Positions 10,267 to 23,185 are shown, counted from the stretch's first letter. The stretch: 64,000 nucleotides of DNA from Crotalaria pallida (GCA_037953625.1 CM075651.1:129608501-129672500), one strand, 5' to 3'. Made by a program: numbers and translations. Notes: generated by a model not told the origin, from the sequence alone.

Positions 10267-12395
10267 ATGCGTTTGAGAAGTGGCATAACTTTGCCATCTT
10301 CATCATCAATGGTCGTTACAAGTCAAGGTGGTCAACAGACCACCGTTATTTCAGAGATTATTACACCTAGCGTTTCGACAAGTTCTCCTCAAATGATTGG
10401 AGGAAGCGGTTCCGCCGTGGAATCAACTGTCGTAACCACAATTCAACGGCCAAATAATGGCCCAAATGGGGGAAACCTTACCAGTGGGTTTACTTTTGGT
10501 AGCAGTTCAAATAGTGGGGGACAAGTTCCTCCCTATGGTTTACCACCTGGTTTTGTTCCAGGATCGACGTTGACATGGCCTTTGAGCAGTTCGATAGGCA
10601 GTACTAATGCGACAATGGGGGCCACTAACATGGCTTTTATGCGTTCTGCTACGGACATGGCTGGCACGAGTAACGGTTCAAGATACATGCCTATCAACCC
10701 CGTTACGCATATCCGGCAACAAATCGAAGAGGCTAATGTACAACTGGTCGATCAATTGACGGCTCAATTGGGTTTGATTATCAACCCAGCGATGTTGGTG
10801 ACAAATGAGACTTGTGGAAGAATTGCGCAATACATGAAAAGGTTAAACCAAGTCTTAGGCGTCGACGACAACGAACATAGCGAGTCCGTCAATACTCCAC
10901 CTGTAGATAGAAATTTACCAAGGCCAATTTTGGTACAAAGTTACCCTAGTGGCCAGGATGTGCAACACACTGCTCAAGTGTCGTCACCACAGCAAGATAG
11001 TAGAATCCCGACGACGTGGGATCATGTTCATACTAACCCAATGTTTAGTGCAGGTAATGCGATGCCGGAAAACCAGCAAACGGTCTTTCACCCAGGTGTC
11101 GAAGCACCTCAACATGTTCAAAATCCGGCGCAAGTTGCATTCATGCAAAGAGGAGAGGATCTTCAAGCAACATTAGCAAGGCAGAATTTGGCTCGACATT
11201 TGCTCCGACAAGGAAGGGAGACACGAGTTGAGCCGGACGATGTAAACCGGATAGTCGAACAGGCGCTGAGTCGGATTGGGTTCAACGTTGGCATGGCTAA
11301 CCAGCCAGGTTTCAATTCACCCTTTCCGGAGTGGGTACAGTTGGCAAAAATCCCAAGAGGAACAAAGGTGCCGAAATTGTCGAAATTCGTCGGCGAAGCG
11401 GGAGAATCTACTGTCAAACATATTACTCGTTACACCATCGAACTGGGTGATTTGGCCGCTGATGAGGCAATCAAAATGCAGCTATTCCCTAGTTCTTTGA
11501 CGAGAAATGCTTTTTCTTGGTTCTTAACCTTGCGGTCTAATTCTATCCATGCTTGGGCCCAGTTAGAAAGGTCTTTTCACGAACAGTTCTATAGAGGCGA
11601 ATTGAGAGTCGCCTTGACGGATTTGCTAAGTGTGAAAAGATTTGCTGGGGAGCCTATCGATGACTACTTGTCACGCTTCAGACAGATCAGGAGTAGATGT
11701 TTTACTCCGATCCCTGAACCGGAAGTAGTTAAGATGGCTGTAACCGGACTAGAATATCACATTCGTAAGAAGTTAGTTACCCAGCATTTATTAGATTTGG
11801 CTCAGTTAGTCGCTTGTGTTCGGCAAATTGAAAATCTAAGAGATGAGAAAACGAAAGGGAGAGACCCTAAGGTTCCGAAAAGGGAACGCATCCATTACGT
11901 CGGTTCTCAGCCTTCTGACAGGCAGGCGTTCGACGATGGTTCGGAAGTGAATGTGATAGAATTAGGAAATGAGAAACCTTATTCATGTTCTGCCTTGAAC
12001 CATCCAAACCCGTTAGCGAAAATTTGTATAAGAAAACATACACTTTCGACGTTTCGAAAACTGAACAAGTTTTTGATGCGTTGTTAAAGGATAAACAAAT
12101 TAAACTGCCTGAAGGTCATAAATTGTTGAAAAAAGAAGAATTGAGAGGAAGAAAGTATTGCAAATATCATAATAATTGCACTCATAATACCAATGATTGC
12201 TTTGCTTTCAGGGACTTAATTCAACAAGGAATTGACAAAGGGAAGTTGAAGTTCGTAGAGAAAGACATGAAGATCGATACTGATCCTTTTCAGAAAAAGG
12301 TCAACGAGGTTGAATCTCAAGGAGTGTTTTCCATTAGCACCCTTTCACTAGCCTATGACGCTGAAGTGTTTCCTGAGGTCAGGGAATCATTCTGA
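10267..12395 (+). pseudogene. gag: Tat element gag (capsid and zinc-finger-like tail), frameshifted
   Basis: The start is taken as ATG 10267 (MRLRSG); the frame is open a little further upstream without an ATG. A Ser/Gly/Thr/Gln-rich N-terminus of about 330 residues precedes a typical plant gypsy gag core (PEWVQLAKIPRGTKVPKLSK, then FLTLRSNSIHAWAQLERSFH and YLSRFRQIRSRC; about residues 350-540). The frame is lost near 11985-12000 and continues one frame over, where KYCKYHNNCTHNTNDC gives a Cys/His-rich knuckle-like motif. That frame stops at TGA 12393-12395, after which the same frame continues with an ICPRC motif. Gag packages element RNA in virus-like particles; this copy needs a frameshift and a stop to be bypassed. 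Confidence 0.85.
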
Positions 12396-13769
12396 CATTT
12401 CTGCAAGAGAAAGCAAGATGGAGATCTTCAAATTTGCCCGAGATGTCAAGTGGTCTATGATCGAAAGATTGCGGCACAGAAAGAGAGGGGATCCAAAAGG
12501 GAAGACTTGAGAAAGAAGATAAGAGCCAGGGTTCAGGAACGGGAACACATCCAACGGGAAATGTCTCGAGAGGCTCGACATCCTCTGTCCAGTCGAAGGA
12601 TTTATGGAGGACATCCTTCAAGGTCAGCTGCATATGATCGATTTTTGCAAAAGAGGCAGCAATCAAGATTGACATCTGGGTCGATCTACGAAGGACTGAC
12701 ACGAACTCAGAAAAGGAGGCTCCAAAGAATACGGAAGGCAGAAGCTGAAGGGGTCAACATTGATGAGTTACCCACAAATGATCAAGGATGTCTAGTTGCA
12801 AGCATAAAGCCGAAAACGGCTAAAGGCCGACAAAGTGGTAGACAAAAGCAGAAGTGGGTGAAGAAGTCTAAAGGGTCAAACCAGATGAGTGAGTCGTACG
12901 AAGGGGACTCTGATGATAGCTTGGATATCATTGTCAATGATCAAGACATGATAGATGCTCAAAGTAAGAAGATCGGCAACCTCTCAATCAACAATGTCGG
13001 TTTGCCTTTTGACATGCCGGGAGACCATGCACATGAAGAGGGAAACGAAAGTGATGATTCTGACGATTCGTATCTGAGTGACGAGGTGCCAGGGCTTCCT
13101 GAATGCCTTTTTCTCTTGGATCGGCTCCATTTGGAGGTAGACATCGGACACATAGCTCAATTCGAACCACTGGAGGAGAGCAAAAGAGAACACTTAAGGC
13201 CTTTACATATTAAGGCCATTGTTGACGGGAAGCCTCTAAATCGAGTCTTGGTAGACGGAGGGGCAGCCGTCAATGTTTTGCCTTGGAACGTATTCAAGAG
13301 AATGGGAAAAGCGGAGTCGGACCTAATTCCGACGAATGTGGTTGTGGTTGGTTTTACTGGGAAGATCGCTCAATCACATGGTGTGACGATGCTGAAAGTC
13401 GAGGTGGGCTCGATCGCAAGAGATACTTTATTCGTGGTAGTTCCATCTAAGGCTAGCTACAACCTGTTGTTAGGCAGAGATTGGATTCATGCTGTGGGGG
13501 CCGTTCCGTCAACGGCCCATCAGAAATTAGTCTTGTGGAATCATGAGAACAAGGTGGAGGTGATTCCTGCAGATGACAGTCCGTGTTACAAGCAACAGAT
13601 GCACGTAGATTTTAAAGTCTACAATCCAAGCATCAAGCCGATCCGACTTGATGCTGAAAACTTTCAAAAACCCGTAGTGGATAGATGCCTAATGGAAAAC
13701 TATGGGATTTCAATTGTCGAGATGGACAAGGCCGTTGAGAAGCGGCCTTCGACCATCACTGATGGTTGA
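12396..13769 (+). pseudogene. Tat element gag-pol linker and aspartic protease
   Basis: Continues the frame of the gag tail after the TGA. The first 200 or so residues are highly charged (Arg/Lys/Glu) and then acidic-Ser-rich. The retroviral-type aspartic protease follows: LVDGGAAVNVLPW (active-site loop, DGG instead of DSG/DTG) near 13249-13287, and YNLLLGRDWIH near 13459-13491, the conserved C-terminal flap/strand. The frame closes at TGA 13767-13769 while homologous sequence continues in the next frame from about 13760, indicating a small indel. The protease processes the gag-pol polyprotein. DGG is common in this group, so its activity cannot be judged from the motif alone. Confidence 0.8.
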
Positions 13770-15860
13770 TCGACAGCTGGAAAGACTGTCGGCTTACGTG
13801 GCCGACAGAATGCAATGTACCATTCAGACAGGTGCATTCCAGGATTGTATCGAAGATGACAGCCCTTTGGGATTCGAAAGAGGGTGGACAGATGAAGAAT
13901 CTCGATTCATCAGTGAGGATCCCAGAGATGAAGTAAATTTGGGAACGGCTGAGAAGCCGAAACCAATTTACGTAAGTTCGTTGTTAAAGGAGGAATTCCG
14001 ATAGAAGCTCATTGATCTCATCAAAAGGAACCAGGACTGTTTTGCTTGGGAATACGAAGACATGCCAAGACTCGACAGAGAGTTAGTCGAACATAGGCTG
14101 ACTTTACGGCCTGACCACAAGCCAGTCAAACAAGCAGTTCGACGGTTCGCACCTGATGTAGTCCTTAAAATCAAAGATGAGATCGAAAGATTGTTGAAAG
14201 AAAAATTCATCAGAACGACAAGATACGTGGAGTGGATGGCAAATATAGTTCCCGTTGTAAAGAAGAATGGGAAAATGCGACTGTGTGTCGATTTCAGGGA
14301 TCTAAATAGTGCCACACGAAAAGACGAATACCCAATGCCGATAGCTAACATGCTTGTGGATTCAGCGTCTTGTCATAAGGTAATGAGCTTATTGAATGCT
14401 TTTTCAGGTTACAATCAGATTTTTATTGCTGAAGGAGATGTGTCGAAGACTGCGTTCAGATGTCCAGGTACAATAGGAACTTTCGAATGGGTAATGATGC
14501 CGTTTGGACTCAAGAATGCTGGAGCGACATATCAAAGAGCAATGAATCTGATCTTCCACGACATGATTGGCAAGTTCTTGGAGGTGTACATCGATGATGT
14601 GGTGATCAAGTCAAACACTCAAGAAGAGCATTTGGAAAGCCTGGAAAAGGCGTTTCATAGAATGAGAAAGCACAATCTAACGATGAACCCAATTAAATGC
14701 ACCTTTGGAGTCACCGCTGGCCAGTTATTGGGATTCCTTGTCCACAGAAACGGCATTGAAGTTGACAAAAACAAAGCCAAGGCCATCATAGAAGCATCTC
14801 CTCCGACCAACAAGAAAGTGGTTCAGTCATTTCTTGGCAAGGTAAATTATTTGAGAAGATTTATATCAAACCTGTCGAGAAGAACCAGAGCCTTTGCACC
14901 TCTCGTGAAGCTAAAACGAGAAGAAAATTTTAAATGGGGACCGGAACAACAAGCGGCGTTCGACGACTTGAAGCTGTATCTGTCGACACCACCAGTAATG
15001 ATGCCGCCTCAGCCAGGTTTTCCTTTAAAATTGTATATATCAGCCTCTGATTACACTATAGGAAGTATGTTAGCCCAAGAGAATGAAAATGGTGTAGAGA
15101 GAGCTGTAGTTTATTTAAGTAGAGTGTTGAATGATGCCGAAACACGGTATAGTGCAATAGAAAAATTATGTTTAGCGCTCTACTTTTCTTGTACAAAACT
15201 TAAACATTATATGAAAAGTTTTCATGTTTTGGTTTTGTCGAAGTCTGACGTTATTAAATACATGCTATCCAAGCCAATCATTCATGGCAGGGTTGGCAAA
15301 TGGACATTAGCGTTAACTGAATTTTCACTTCAATATGTGCCATTGAAAGACGTCAAAGGCCAAGTGGTAGCCGACTTTTTGGCAGATCACCCGTGTGTAG
15401 ACATGGTTGTATCTGTTAATTTTGTTTTAAGGCCTTGGACGATGTATTTTGATGGATCGTCGCATAAAAAAGGGGCAGGAGTTGGAATTCTACTCATATC
15501 CCCTGATGGAATTCCCACGGAATTTATGTTCAACCTTAAATACCAATGTTCAAATAATGAAGCTGAGTACGAGGCTATCTTAATTGGCCTTGAAATATTA
15601 ATTTTCTTAAAGGCCAAAAACGTGGCCATTAAGGGAGATTCTCAGTTAGTCATTAAGCAATTGGTTGACGAGTATAAATGCCTAAGTCCAAAGTTGGCTA
15701 AGTATCGCAATATGGCACGAAAAATGATGTGCCAATTTGACGATGCTTCAGTCGAACATATATACCGGTGTCATAATCAAAAGGCCAATCATTTGGCTCA
15801 AATCGCATCTAGATACTGTATATCGAAGAAGACTTTGGATAACGCAACACGGATCGAAGA
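13770..15860 (+). pseudogene. pol: Tat element reverse transcriptase with two RNase H domains
   Basis: An in-frame TAG at 14002-14004 separates a short front segment (13775-14001) from the long open frame. RT runs from about 14062 to 14900: VPVVKKNGKMRLCVDFRDLN, MMPFGLKNAGATYQ, and the catalytic YIDDVVIKS at about 14587-14613. The ordinary gypsy RNase H follows (LYISASDYTIGSML ... VADFLADHP, about 15035-15391). A second, archaeal-type RNase H lies at about 15430-15820: YFDGSSHKKGAG (first Asp), NNEAEYEA (Glu), KGDSQLV (Asp). Where the last catalytic Asp is usual, the motif reads QKANHLA, with Asn. Gypsy RNase H plus archaeal-type RNase H is diagnostic of Tat elements. Confidence 0.9.
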
Positions 15861-17183
15861 ATTGTTATACCCCTCTCATGAGAGAGAAGTAATGGTAAAC
15901 GCATTAGCATCCGATGATGATTGGAGGAAACCCATAGCTGACTACTTGGCGAATCCATCCCCCAATGTCGAATGGAAGTTGAAGCTGAAAGCCACCAAGT
16001 TCACGTTATTAGGAGGTGATCTGTATCACAAGTCAGTTGACGAAAATTTGGAGGTATGTCTCGACAAGGAAGATGCTTTCCTAGCTTTGGCGGAAGTTCA
16101 TGAAGGGATATGTGGATCACATCAAGCAGGAGAGAAGATGAAATGGGTACTCAGAAGACAAAGGGTTTTTTGGCCTACACTGATATCAGATTGCATGAAT
16201 TTTGCAAAGTCATGTGAAGAATGCCAAAAACATGGCTACATTCAGAATGTCCCAGCAGGAGAATTGCATTCAATTATCAAGCCATGGCCTTTTAGAGGAT
16301 GGGCATTAGATGTTATTGGAGAAATCGTCCCTCATTCTTCAAAGGGTCATTCAAGGATATTGGTGGGTGTTGATTATTTTACCAAATGGGTAGAAGTGGT
16401 ACCTTTGGTGAAGGTCGAACAAGAGCAAGTGATTGATTTTATTGAAGACCATATCGTTTGTCGATTTGGAATTCCCGAGACTATAACTACAGATCAAGCA
16501 TCTATTTTCTTGGGAAGCAAATTGAAAGGATATTTGGCATCAAGGAGAATCAAGTTACTAACTTCAACACCTTACTATGCACAAGCCAATGGACAAGCGG
16601 AAGCAGCCAACAAGTGGATTATAAATATATCAAGAAGCAAATTAAAAATAAACCACGAAATTGGCATGAAGCACTGACACCGGCGTTATGGGCTATTCGG
16701 AATTCTCCAAACGAAGCAACGGGTACAACTCCTTATATGTTAACATACGGCCATGAGGCCATGTTACCAGTAGAAATCAACTTGGAATCGATACGATTTC
16801 AAAGGCAACATGAAATGCCAACGAATGATTATTGGAATTCCATGTTCGACGAATTAAATGAGGTGCATGACGAAAGACTATTGGCGTTGGAGAATATCAT
16901 GCGACAAAAGGAAAGAATTGCCAAATATTACGACGCCAAGGTTAAGTTTAAGTCGTTCTCACCGGATGAATTAGTATGGAAAGTAATCTTACCCATCAAC
17001 AAGCGTTCAAATGAATACGGCAAGTGGTCACCAAAATGGGAAGGACCATTTAAAGTATTAAAGGCTTATTCGGGCAACGCATACAAACTAGTCGAAGTCG
17101 AAACGGGAAAAAAGATTAAAGCAATTAACGACAAGTATTTGAAAAAGTATAAGCCGACATTGACGGAAATAAAAATGCATTAA
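15861..17183 (+). pseudogene. pol: Tat element integrase, one frameshift
   Basis: Continues from RNase H. The zinc-binding HHCC module is visible (HEGICGSH ... CEEC, near 16099-16230). The catalytic core shows Asp in WALDVIG, Asp in TTDQASIF and Glu in NGQAEAANK. Just after the Glu, near 16615-16645, the frame is lost and continues in the next frame (open 16458-17183) through the rest of the core and a GPFKVLKAY C-terminal domain to a stop at 17181-17183. A one-base loss in an AT run would explain it. The motif residues for strand transfer are present, but the single-frame protein is interrupted. Confidence 0.88.
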
Positions 17184-18075
17184 ATTGAAATTGCAGAATC
17201 CAGACGACAGAAGCAAAGTACAAGAAGCAAATACAACAAAGTAAAAACAAAATTCATCCAAAAAGATTGCCGAAGGAACGCCATTCCCTGGCGAAAGCAT
17301 CTCGACGTCGGAGTCCAGCCCTGTATTCTTGCAAGTGAGTACCCAAGACATCCGTAATCTGCTGATATGGAGTCACCAAAGCAGCAACCTTGGCAGCCAA
17401 TTCTTGCCGAGTGGCTTTGATAGATTCCACATACTGGGTCATGTCCAATTGATCTTTCTCCCGACGGGCTAACTCATCCTTCAGTTCCCGAATCTTGGCT
17501 CCATTCTCTTCTAATCGCCGGAGTGTATCATCAGCCTTGGAAGAACAGTCTGCATCCTCTTTTTCCGAATCCATAAATTCGACCTCCATTTTGCCTTGAT
17601 TTGCTTTGACATCTTCATAAACTTTGATGTCTTTCAAAATCTTTGGACTTTCAGTGGTCCAATTGTCCACAAATCGTTGCAACCCGGTCAATTTGGATTC
17701 AACATCTTCTGGAAAAGGATGCTGCAAAAGCGAAGTAATGGTGGAGGACAAGAGTTCAAGAGTCTTGGAGTCGGCCAATAATTGATCAAAAGGCCGACAA
17801 TAGATATTCTTCAAGGTCACCATCAACTGATCTGCGACTGGTTCGGCATCTCTCAAGGGAGAATTCATGGCTGCTTCAACAGATCGTGCTTTAGCCATTA
17901 ATTCTCGAAGAGCAACAAAGGCAGTAGAAGGGAAAGCTTGAATCAAAGGAGCCATGGTGGTAGATGGAGGCGCACAAGAAGGAATCTCAATAGAAGGAAT
18001 AGCGGCGGAATCAGACGCACCAGGAATTGACAAGTTGCCGTCGAAATCCTCGAGTTGGACTGAGTTATTGGGGAT

Positions 18076-18152
18076 CTAAGGAAAAACAAAAAGGAGGTTG
18101 GTAAGGATCTTTTAATGCTGCATAAAGGGTGAATGAGTAAATTCGCAAGTAC
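18076..18152 (-). other. Intron 2 of the antisense PMD gene
   Basis: Donor GAG|GTACTTGCG at 18152 and acceptor TTTTTCCTTAG at 18076, 77 nt, T-rich. Exons join between codons (phase 0) and the frame agrees with the open frame on both sides. Confidence 0.78.
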
Positions 18153-18942
18153 CTCAAATGAAGGGCCACATGAAGTAGTGGTCTCAGGACCCACGACAAC
18201 AACAGGGGAGTCAACAACATGAGTGTCAATGTCAAGAGGCTCAGTGTCGACAGCACCTTGATTAGAGCCTTGAACGACAACCTCAACTGCAGCCGAAGAA
18301 GAAGTGTCATCAAGACACCATTGCATGGAAGCCTCAATGGAATGCAGCCTGTCGGTCTGGTCAAAGGCAACATCAACTTGAGGCTCATCCGAGACAAGTC
18401 ATCAAGAATCACTTGCCGACGTACAGGACGCCTTTGCAGTTGGATGCTGGTATCTTCGACCATATCTTCTTCAACAAATGGATTAAGTGTTGGAGTCGGA
18501 AGAAATTCACCAGCATGGGGGTCGTGACGGGAAAAATCAACAAAAAGATCGGTCGCATCACCATGGATTCTCTGAGTAGTGACATGGGGAGACGGCTCTC
18601 TGATGACGATTCCTTTGGCCTTTGGACGTGGCTGCGGTTGAGCTTTGGATGAAGGATTCGAAGAAGGACGGATAGGAGGAGCAGATGAAGCAGTAGACAC
18701 TTGAAGCTTCTTTGAAAGAGGACGAACCAAAGAACTATCGGTTTTTTCAGGATCAACATGAGGGTTGTCCGACGGTTGTTCAGTTCGTCCCTTGTGTTGT
18801 CTCTTGGCTTCAATAAAATCGTCAATAGCATGGGAGTGGCGCCGTTTCTTGTTTTTCTTGGGTGATGAAGGATCACCACCTTTCTTTTTCGATGCGTGGG
18901 CCTTAATTGTCGCAGAGTAGTCAATGAGGTTCGGCTTGGCCA

Positions 18943-19018
18943 CTGCAAAGAAGATAACAAATGAGAAAGCCGAAAGGAAAGAAGTTTAAAGAATAAAAAA
19001 AAGGTTAAGTATTCTTAC
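18943..19018 (-). other. Intron 1 of the antisense PMD gene
   Basis: Donor G|GTAAGAATAC at 19018 and acceptor TTCTTTGCAG at 18943, with a T-rich stretch before the AG. The exon frames on either side differ in the genome and join in phase (one codon split 1+2) only if this 76-nt segment is removed. An in-frame stop lies just inside it. Confidence 0.8.
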
Positions 19019-20860
19019 CAGTTTTATCGGCCGCTACATCTGATGGAGTCCTTGCACTCATTCTGTCGACAATGGTATCATAGTCCACTTGGTACGTGTT
19101 GAAGTACGACTCCCACCAACGCACGAAATTTGGACTAGCCAAGAAACAAGGAGTGAAGCCGACAGGATTGAAACGGCTAAGAGAGGCAAGGTTCTTCGAC
19201 ACGAACCTATTCAGCACCGATTTCCAGGAAGACTTGTAGTCCATTAACTGACCATGATGGAATTCCTGCGACACTGATGCAAGCATGGGAGCAGGCAACC
19301 CTTGACAAAGGCCGAACTGCCTCGACACACAGTTGGGATAGTGCAAAAACACTTCCTTTTCTTCATAGGCAGTAGAATCGGGCAAACCGCCAAAAAGAAC
19401 CCGTTGGCTCAAGTAATGTCCCCAAAGGACATCATTTAACTGCCTCTCCTCAGCATTGGTACCAGGAAAAGGAAGACGAAACCATTCAGGTCCGACAGTC
19501 CTCTCAACAAAAGGAGAAAAATCAATGTCCTCAGATGACATGGAAATATTGGCAAAAATCTTCATAAAATGAAGAAAAGTGTTGGTACGAGACGACAGCA
19601 AAGGAACGTCATAATTCACCGCCAAACAACCATAATTGAACCGGAAACGGCAAACGCTATTGTGTGTGGACACCATGTGGCGTTTCAGAATGGCATTCAG
19701 CCACAAGTGCAAAAGCCAAGTTGGACCTCCGACATTAGTCACTAGTTGCTCGTTGAATCTAATGGTGTCGGAGACATGGCTTATTGTCGAATACAGCTTT
19801 GCTAGAAGAAGTTGGCTTAGAGGCACTTGTCTTTCTTCATGCAGGATCGTGGCTAAGGGCACTAAAGATTTATTGACTTGTCGAGATTTGGTGCAAAAGA
19901 CAAAAGCACTAAGCCACACGGTTAAGAATTCGACATGCTCCTTGTTACTAACTGTCGGACTGTCTCTATAAGCGTCTAAACGTGCTTCGACATAGTTGCT
20001 GAAGGCAAAAGACCCACCACTAATGTGCACAACATCGTTAGGCTTGCTTTCTACAATCAAGAGTTCTCCATCAGGACGAAGACTAGTTAAAGCAGCAACG
20101 TCAAAAAGTGTGGGAGTCATCATGCCATAATGAAAGTGGAAGCAATTGGTTCGGCGACACCAAAAATAGCATGCAGCGCCGAAAAGACCATCGTCGTAAC
20201 GAAGACTAGAAGTTGTTAAGATAAGAAGGTCTTTGAAACCGGTTCTCTTCCATCATTGACGCTTGTGAGGCCGAAGCCTGTCAAACCACTCCGTAAACTT
20301 GGGGAATGGTTTCACATTCCGTAAAACCCTGCGAGAGTTCTCCTTGTCGAAGTGACAAGTATAAACAGGGTTAAGAGTGGCCATGGGACGGATCTCATCA
20401 GGATTGGAAATCGGAAAGTTGGCACTCATAACAGGGTCTCGAGCCTCCGATGAAGTCATCAAAGGACCCAAGAAAGCAGGAGAAGGATTGACGGGTTCAC
20501 CATTGGCAGGGATGAAAGAAGTTGCAGGAATGATTAAACTACGCTCATGATAGGGGACTTCTAAATCGATTTCGGGATCAAGAACTCCTTGGATCGCCAT
20601 GTTGAAAGAAGGGTTTTTGGAAAGGAAAAAGGGGTTTCAAGTCAAAGGGTGCAGTAGCGAGCAAGAAACGATAAAAGAGGGATAATGATAAGCGATCAAG
20701 TTTAAATAAGAAGTGAAAAGACGTGTAGGACCAACGCAATGGTCCAATAAGAGACGTCAGTTCAAAAGGATAAACTCGCCGTTTCAGAATCCTAATGCTG
20801 AAAGGACAGTTCGAAAAGATACAAATTTTTGCATCCTCCGAAAAGACGCGTCGCATACCA

Positions 20861-20876
20861 AAACTTGGGGGGCCTC
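20861..20876 (+). promoter_or_regulatory. Polypurine tract of the Tat element
   Basis: AAACTTGGGGGGCCTC directly abuts the 3' LTR start TGTTAACGG at 20877. This is the expected position for priming plus-strand DNA synthesis. Confidence 0.75.
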
Positions 20877-21510
20877 TGTTAACGGAAAATCGAAATCGAC
20901 AAAAGGGCAAGAATGTCAGATGTATAAGTGACGTCGACGGAAGTGTACTTAAACATTTTTGTTTAAAAGTGACTTCGAAGGAAGTGAACGTACAATCCGA
21001 CAAAGGGTAGGTTTCGATGAAAAGGGTGTGTGTCGACAACATAAGTGATGTCGAGGGAGGTGTACTTAAGTGGCATGACTTAAAAGTGACTTCGAAGGAT
21101 GTGAACGTGTGTCGACAGAAGGAAGAGGCGGAAACAAGAGGCCTGCGTCGAAGGAATATTGGCGCAGGAAAAGAGGATTCAGAAACGTCATATCAACATT
21201 GGGAACGGAAGAGAAATTATGAAGGCATTTAATGCTACTTATGGCTATAAAATCCTCATTTTTCACCGAGAAAAGCCACGAGTTACAATGAGAAAGCTTA
21301 AGGAATGCCTTCATGAATTTTGGAAAGTGGAAAAAAGATTCATATTCCACATAAGCATGAGTCCACCAAAGGCTAAACATGTGGGATTAAGGTGTTCGGG
21401 TGAGTACAGGGAAATGAAGGAATGTCCACCCCGAATACCACCTTTATCCTTTTGAATAGCGAAAGGCTAAACATGTGGGATTACATAGAACCCATTTCTG
21501 ATGTGTCAAG
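20877..21510 (+). repeat. 3' LTR of the Tat element, first part
   Basis: Near-identical to 8524-9156 of the 5' LTR. It is cut at 21510 by the Tekay-like solo LTR. The last five bases, TCAAG, are the worn left copy of the target duplication; the right copy at 35499-35503 and the 5' LTR both read TCGGG, so the left copy shows two G-to-A changes. Confidence 0.93.
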
Positions 21511-22047
21511 TGTAACATCCCAAAATCCAGTCCATTGAAAAGTACGAGTTAACAAAAACTTTTTCATAATGAAAGTGTGAAAACCAAAAGTACTTTTCAT
21601 AAGGGTGATATTTCCTTTACAAAATATTCTGAGTGTAAAATACTTATATAATACAAACTCCCAAAAACCCCTTTTTACACCCAGAGCATTGGTCTTCACA
21701 ACTCGATCCTTCTGCAAAAGGATTCGGATGACGAGACATCATCCTGGCTGTTTCTTCTAGACACCTCCACTCCTACAGGAGTGACTTCAATCCTGTCCTT
21801 TGAAAGAACCTACCACCACAAACATGGTAGATGGGAGTAAGTCACTTGTCATATCGCCTAAGCATATTATATGATTGGTCAAACACAATCATTACAGATA
21901 TCATTTCAACATAATAAATGCATGCCCAAGAGTCTTATTAAACAACATTGGCTAGAACCATTATTCTCTCATGCTATGCATGCACGTCTCTCAAATCATT
22001 TCTCCATAATCAACTTTTCTAGAAAACAACACTCTGGGATAGGCAAT

Positions 22048-23169
22048 TGATCGAGGCCGTACCCGATACAAATAAAAACAGTTTAAGTATAGTACTAGGA
22101 AGTGACTCCTAGGTCGTCTCCCAAGGAATATCTTATCAAGCAAAAGGTCGAACACATAGTATGCATAGAAAACAGGGGGGTTTTTTTGTATTGAATATTG
22201 AATAATTGAAATCAAAACAGAATTAAATCAAAACGAAGAAACAGATAAGGAAAAGCGGATAAACCCCTTTGGCTCGCGTTCACAACTCTATCATTGGTCA
22301 CAAAAGATCAATTTCTTTCTTCTTCACTGTCCAACTCGTGAGAATTAAATACTAAGCGAAAATTCAATTCTCACCCCAAAACCCAAACCTCTAATTAAGC
22401 ATTAAAAGCCAAAGCATGGAGTTTTTACGAGTTTGCATAAATTAAGCATTCATACACATGGATTATCTCTATAGAATGGAACTAAGCGAACCATAACATA
22501 TCAATAAGCATGAAAACAGTGAATAAAAATGAAATAGCATTAAGAACAAAACCTCAAGAGTATGTGATACATTACCAAAGGGATTTAACCTAAGAGTTTA
22601 GCCTTCCATGAAGAAAAAATACCAAAAAACGTGTAGAAAAGGGAAGAGAGAGAAACCCTAGCAGCCTCCACAAGCTTGGAGAGCAAAACTAAGCCTTCTC
22701 TATGAGAGAGAATGTAAAAAACGTGAATGGAAGGTCTCTCAAGGGTTTACACGAATTTGGCTTTTTAAATCACAAAACGGGCCTAAATCATGGGCCCAAA
22801 TCCTAAGGAAAGCTTAATCTCTAAATTAAATCTAAAAAATATCTTATAGATAAAATCTAAATCTTAAAAGATATAACTAAATCTCAACTAATCCTAAAGA
22901 TAGATTACAATCTTCACTTCATCATATATCTTCTCTTCCAAAATTAAATCTTCATTCCCAAAATGTCCAAAAAGCCCTTGTGCCAAATATGACCTGAAAA
23001 TAGAAATAGAATTAATTAGGCTAAATAATCCCAAATTAAAAAATATTCAGAATAATAGTCCAATAAACTCTAAATCACTAAATCAAGCTAAACAATGTCA
23101 AATAGGCAACAAGTATCAATAATAGGAGTAAAATAATGCAAGGAAAAATGGGAAATAAAATGCTCATCA
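22048..23169 (-). repeat. 3' LTR of the Athila-type element
   Basis: 1122 bp; minus-strand start TGATGAGC at 23169, end GCCTCGATCA at 22048. It differs from 31033-32155 by a missing A after the G-run near 22180, and by T versus C and T versus A substitutions near 22396 and 22746. Confidence 0.95.
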
Positions 23170-23185
23170 AATACCCCCACACTTA
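23170..23185 (-). promoter_or_regulatory. Polypurine tract of the Athila-type element
   Basis: On the minus strand TAAGTGTGGGGGTATT directly precedes the 3' LTR start TGATGAGC. The position and G-run fit the plus-strand primer. Confidence 0.75.

Larger units (their letters stand above)
17254..20600 (-). pseudogene. Antisense three-exon gene with plant mobile domain (PMD), inside the Tat element
   Basis: Read on the minus strand from ATG 20600. Exon 1 (20600-19019) encodes a PMD-type domain: FPKFTEWFDRLRPH, then MMTPTLFDVAALTSLRPDGE, then EHVEFLTVWLSAFVF. It contains one in-frame TGA (20253-20255); coding similarity continues in the same frame on both sides. Intron 1 is 19018-18943 (GT..AG, 76 nt). 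Exon 2 (18942-18153) is low-complexity, Lys/Arg-rich then Pro/Ser-rich, with one frameshift near 18395. Intron 2 is 18152-18076 (GT..AG, 77 nt). Exon 3 (18075-17254) encodes an Ala/Glu/Lys-rich helical segment, probably a coiled coil, to a stop at 17254. Splicing keeps the frame at both junctions. PMD genes occur as host genes and in transposons; antisense ORFs downstream of pol are known in Tat elements. Function unknown. It begins about 280 bp inside the 3' LTR boundary, so antisense transcription from that LTR is possible. Confidence 0.82.
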
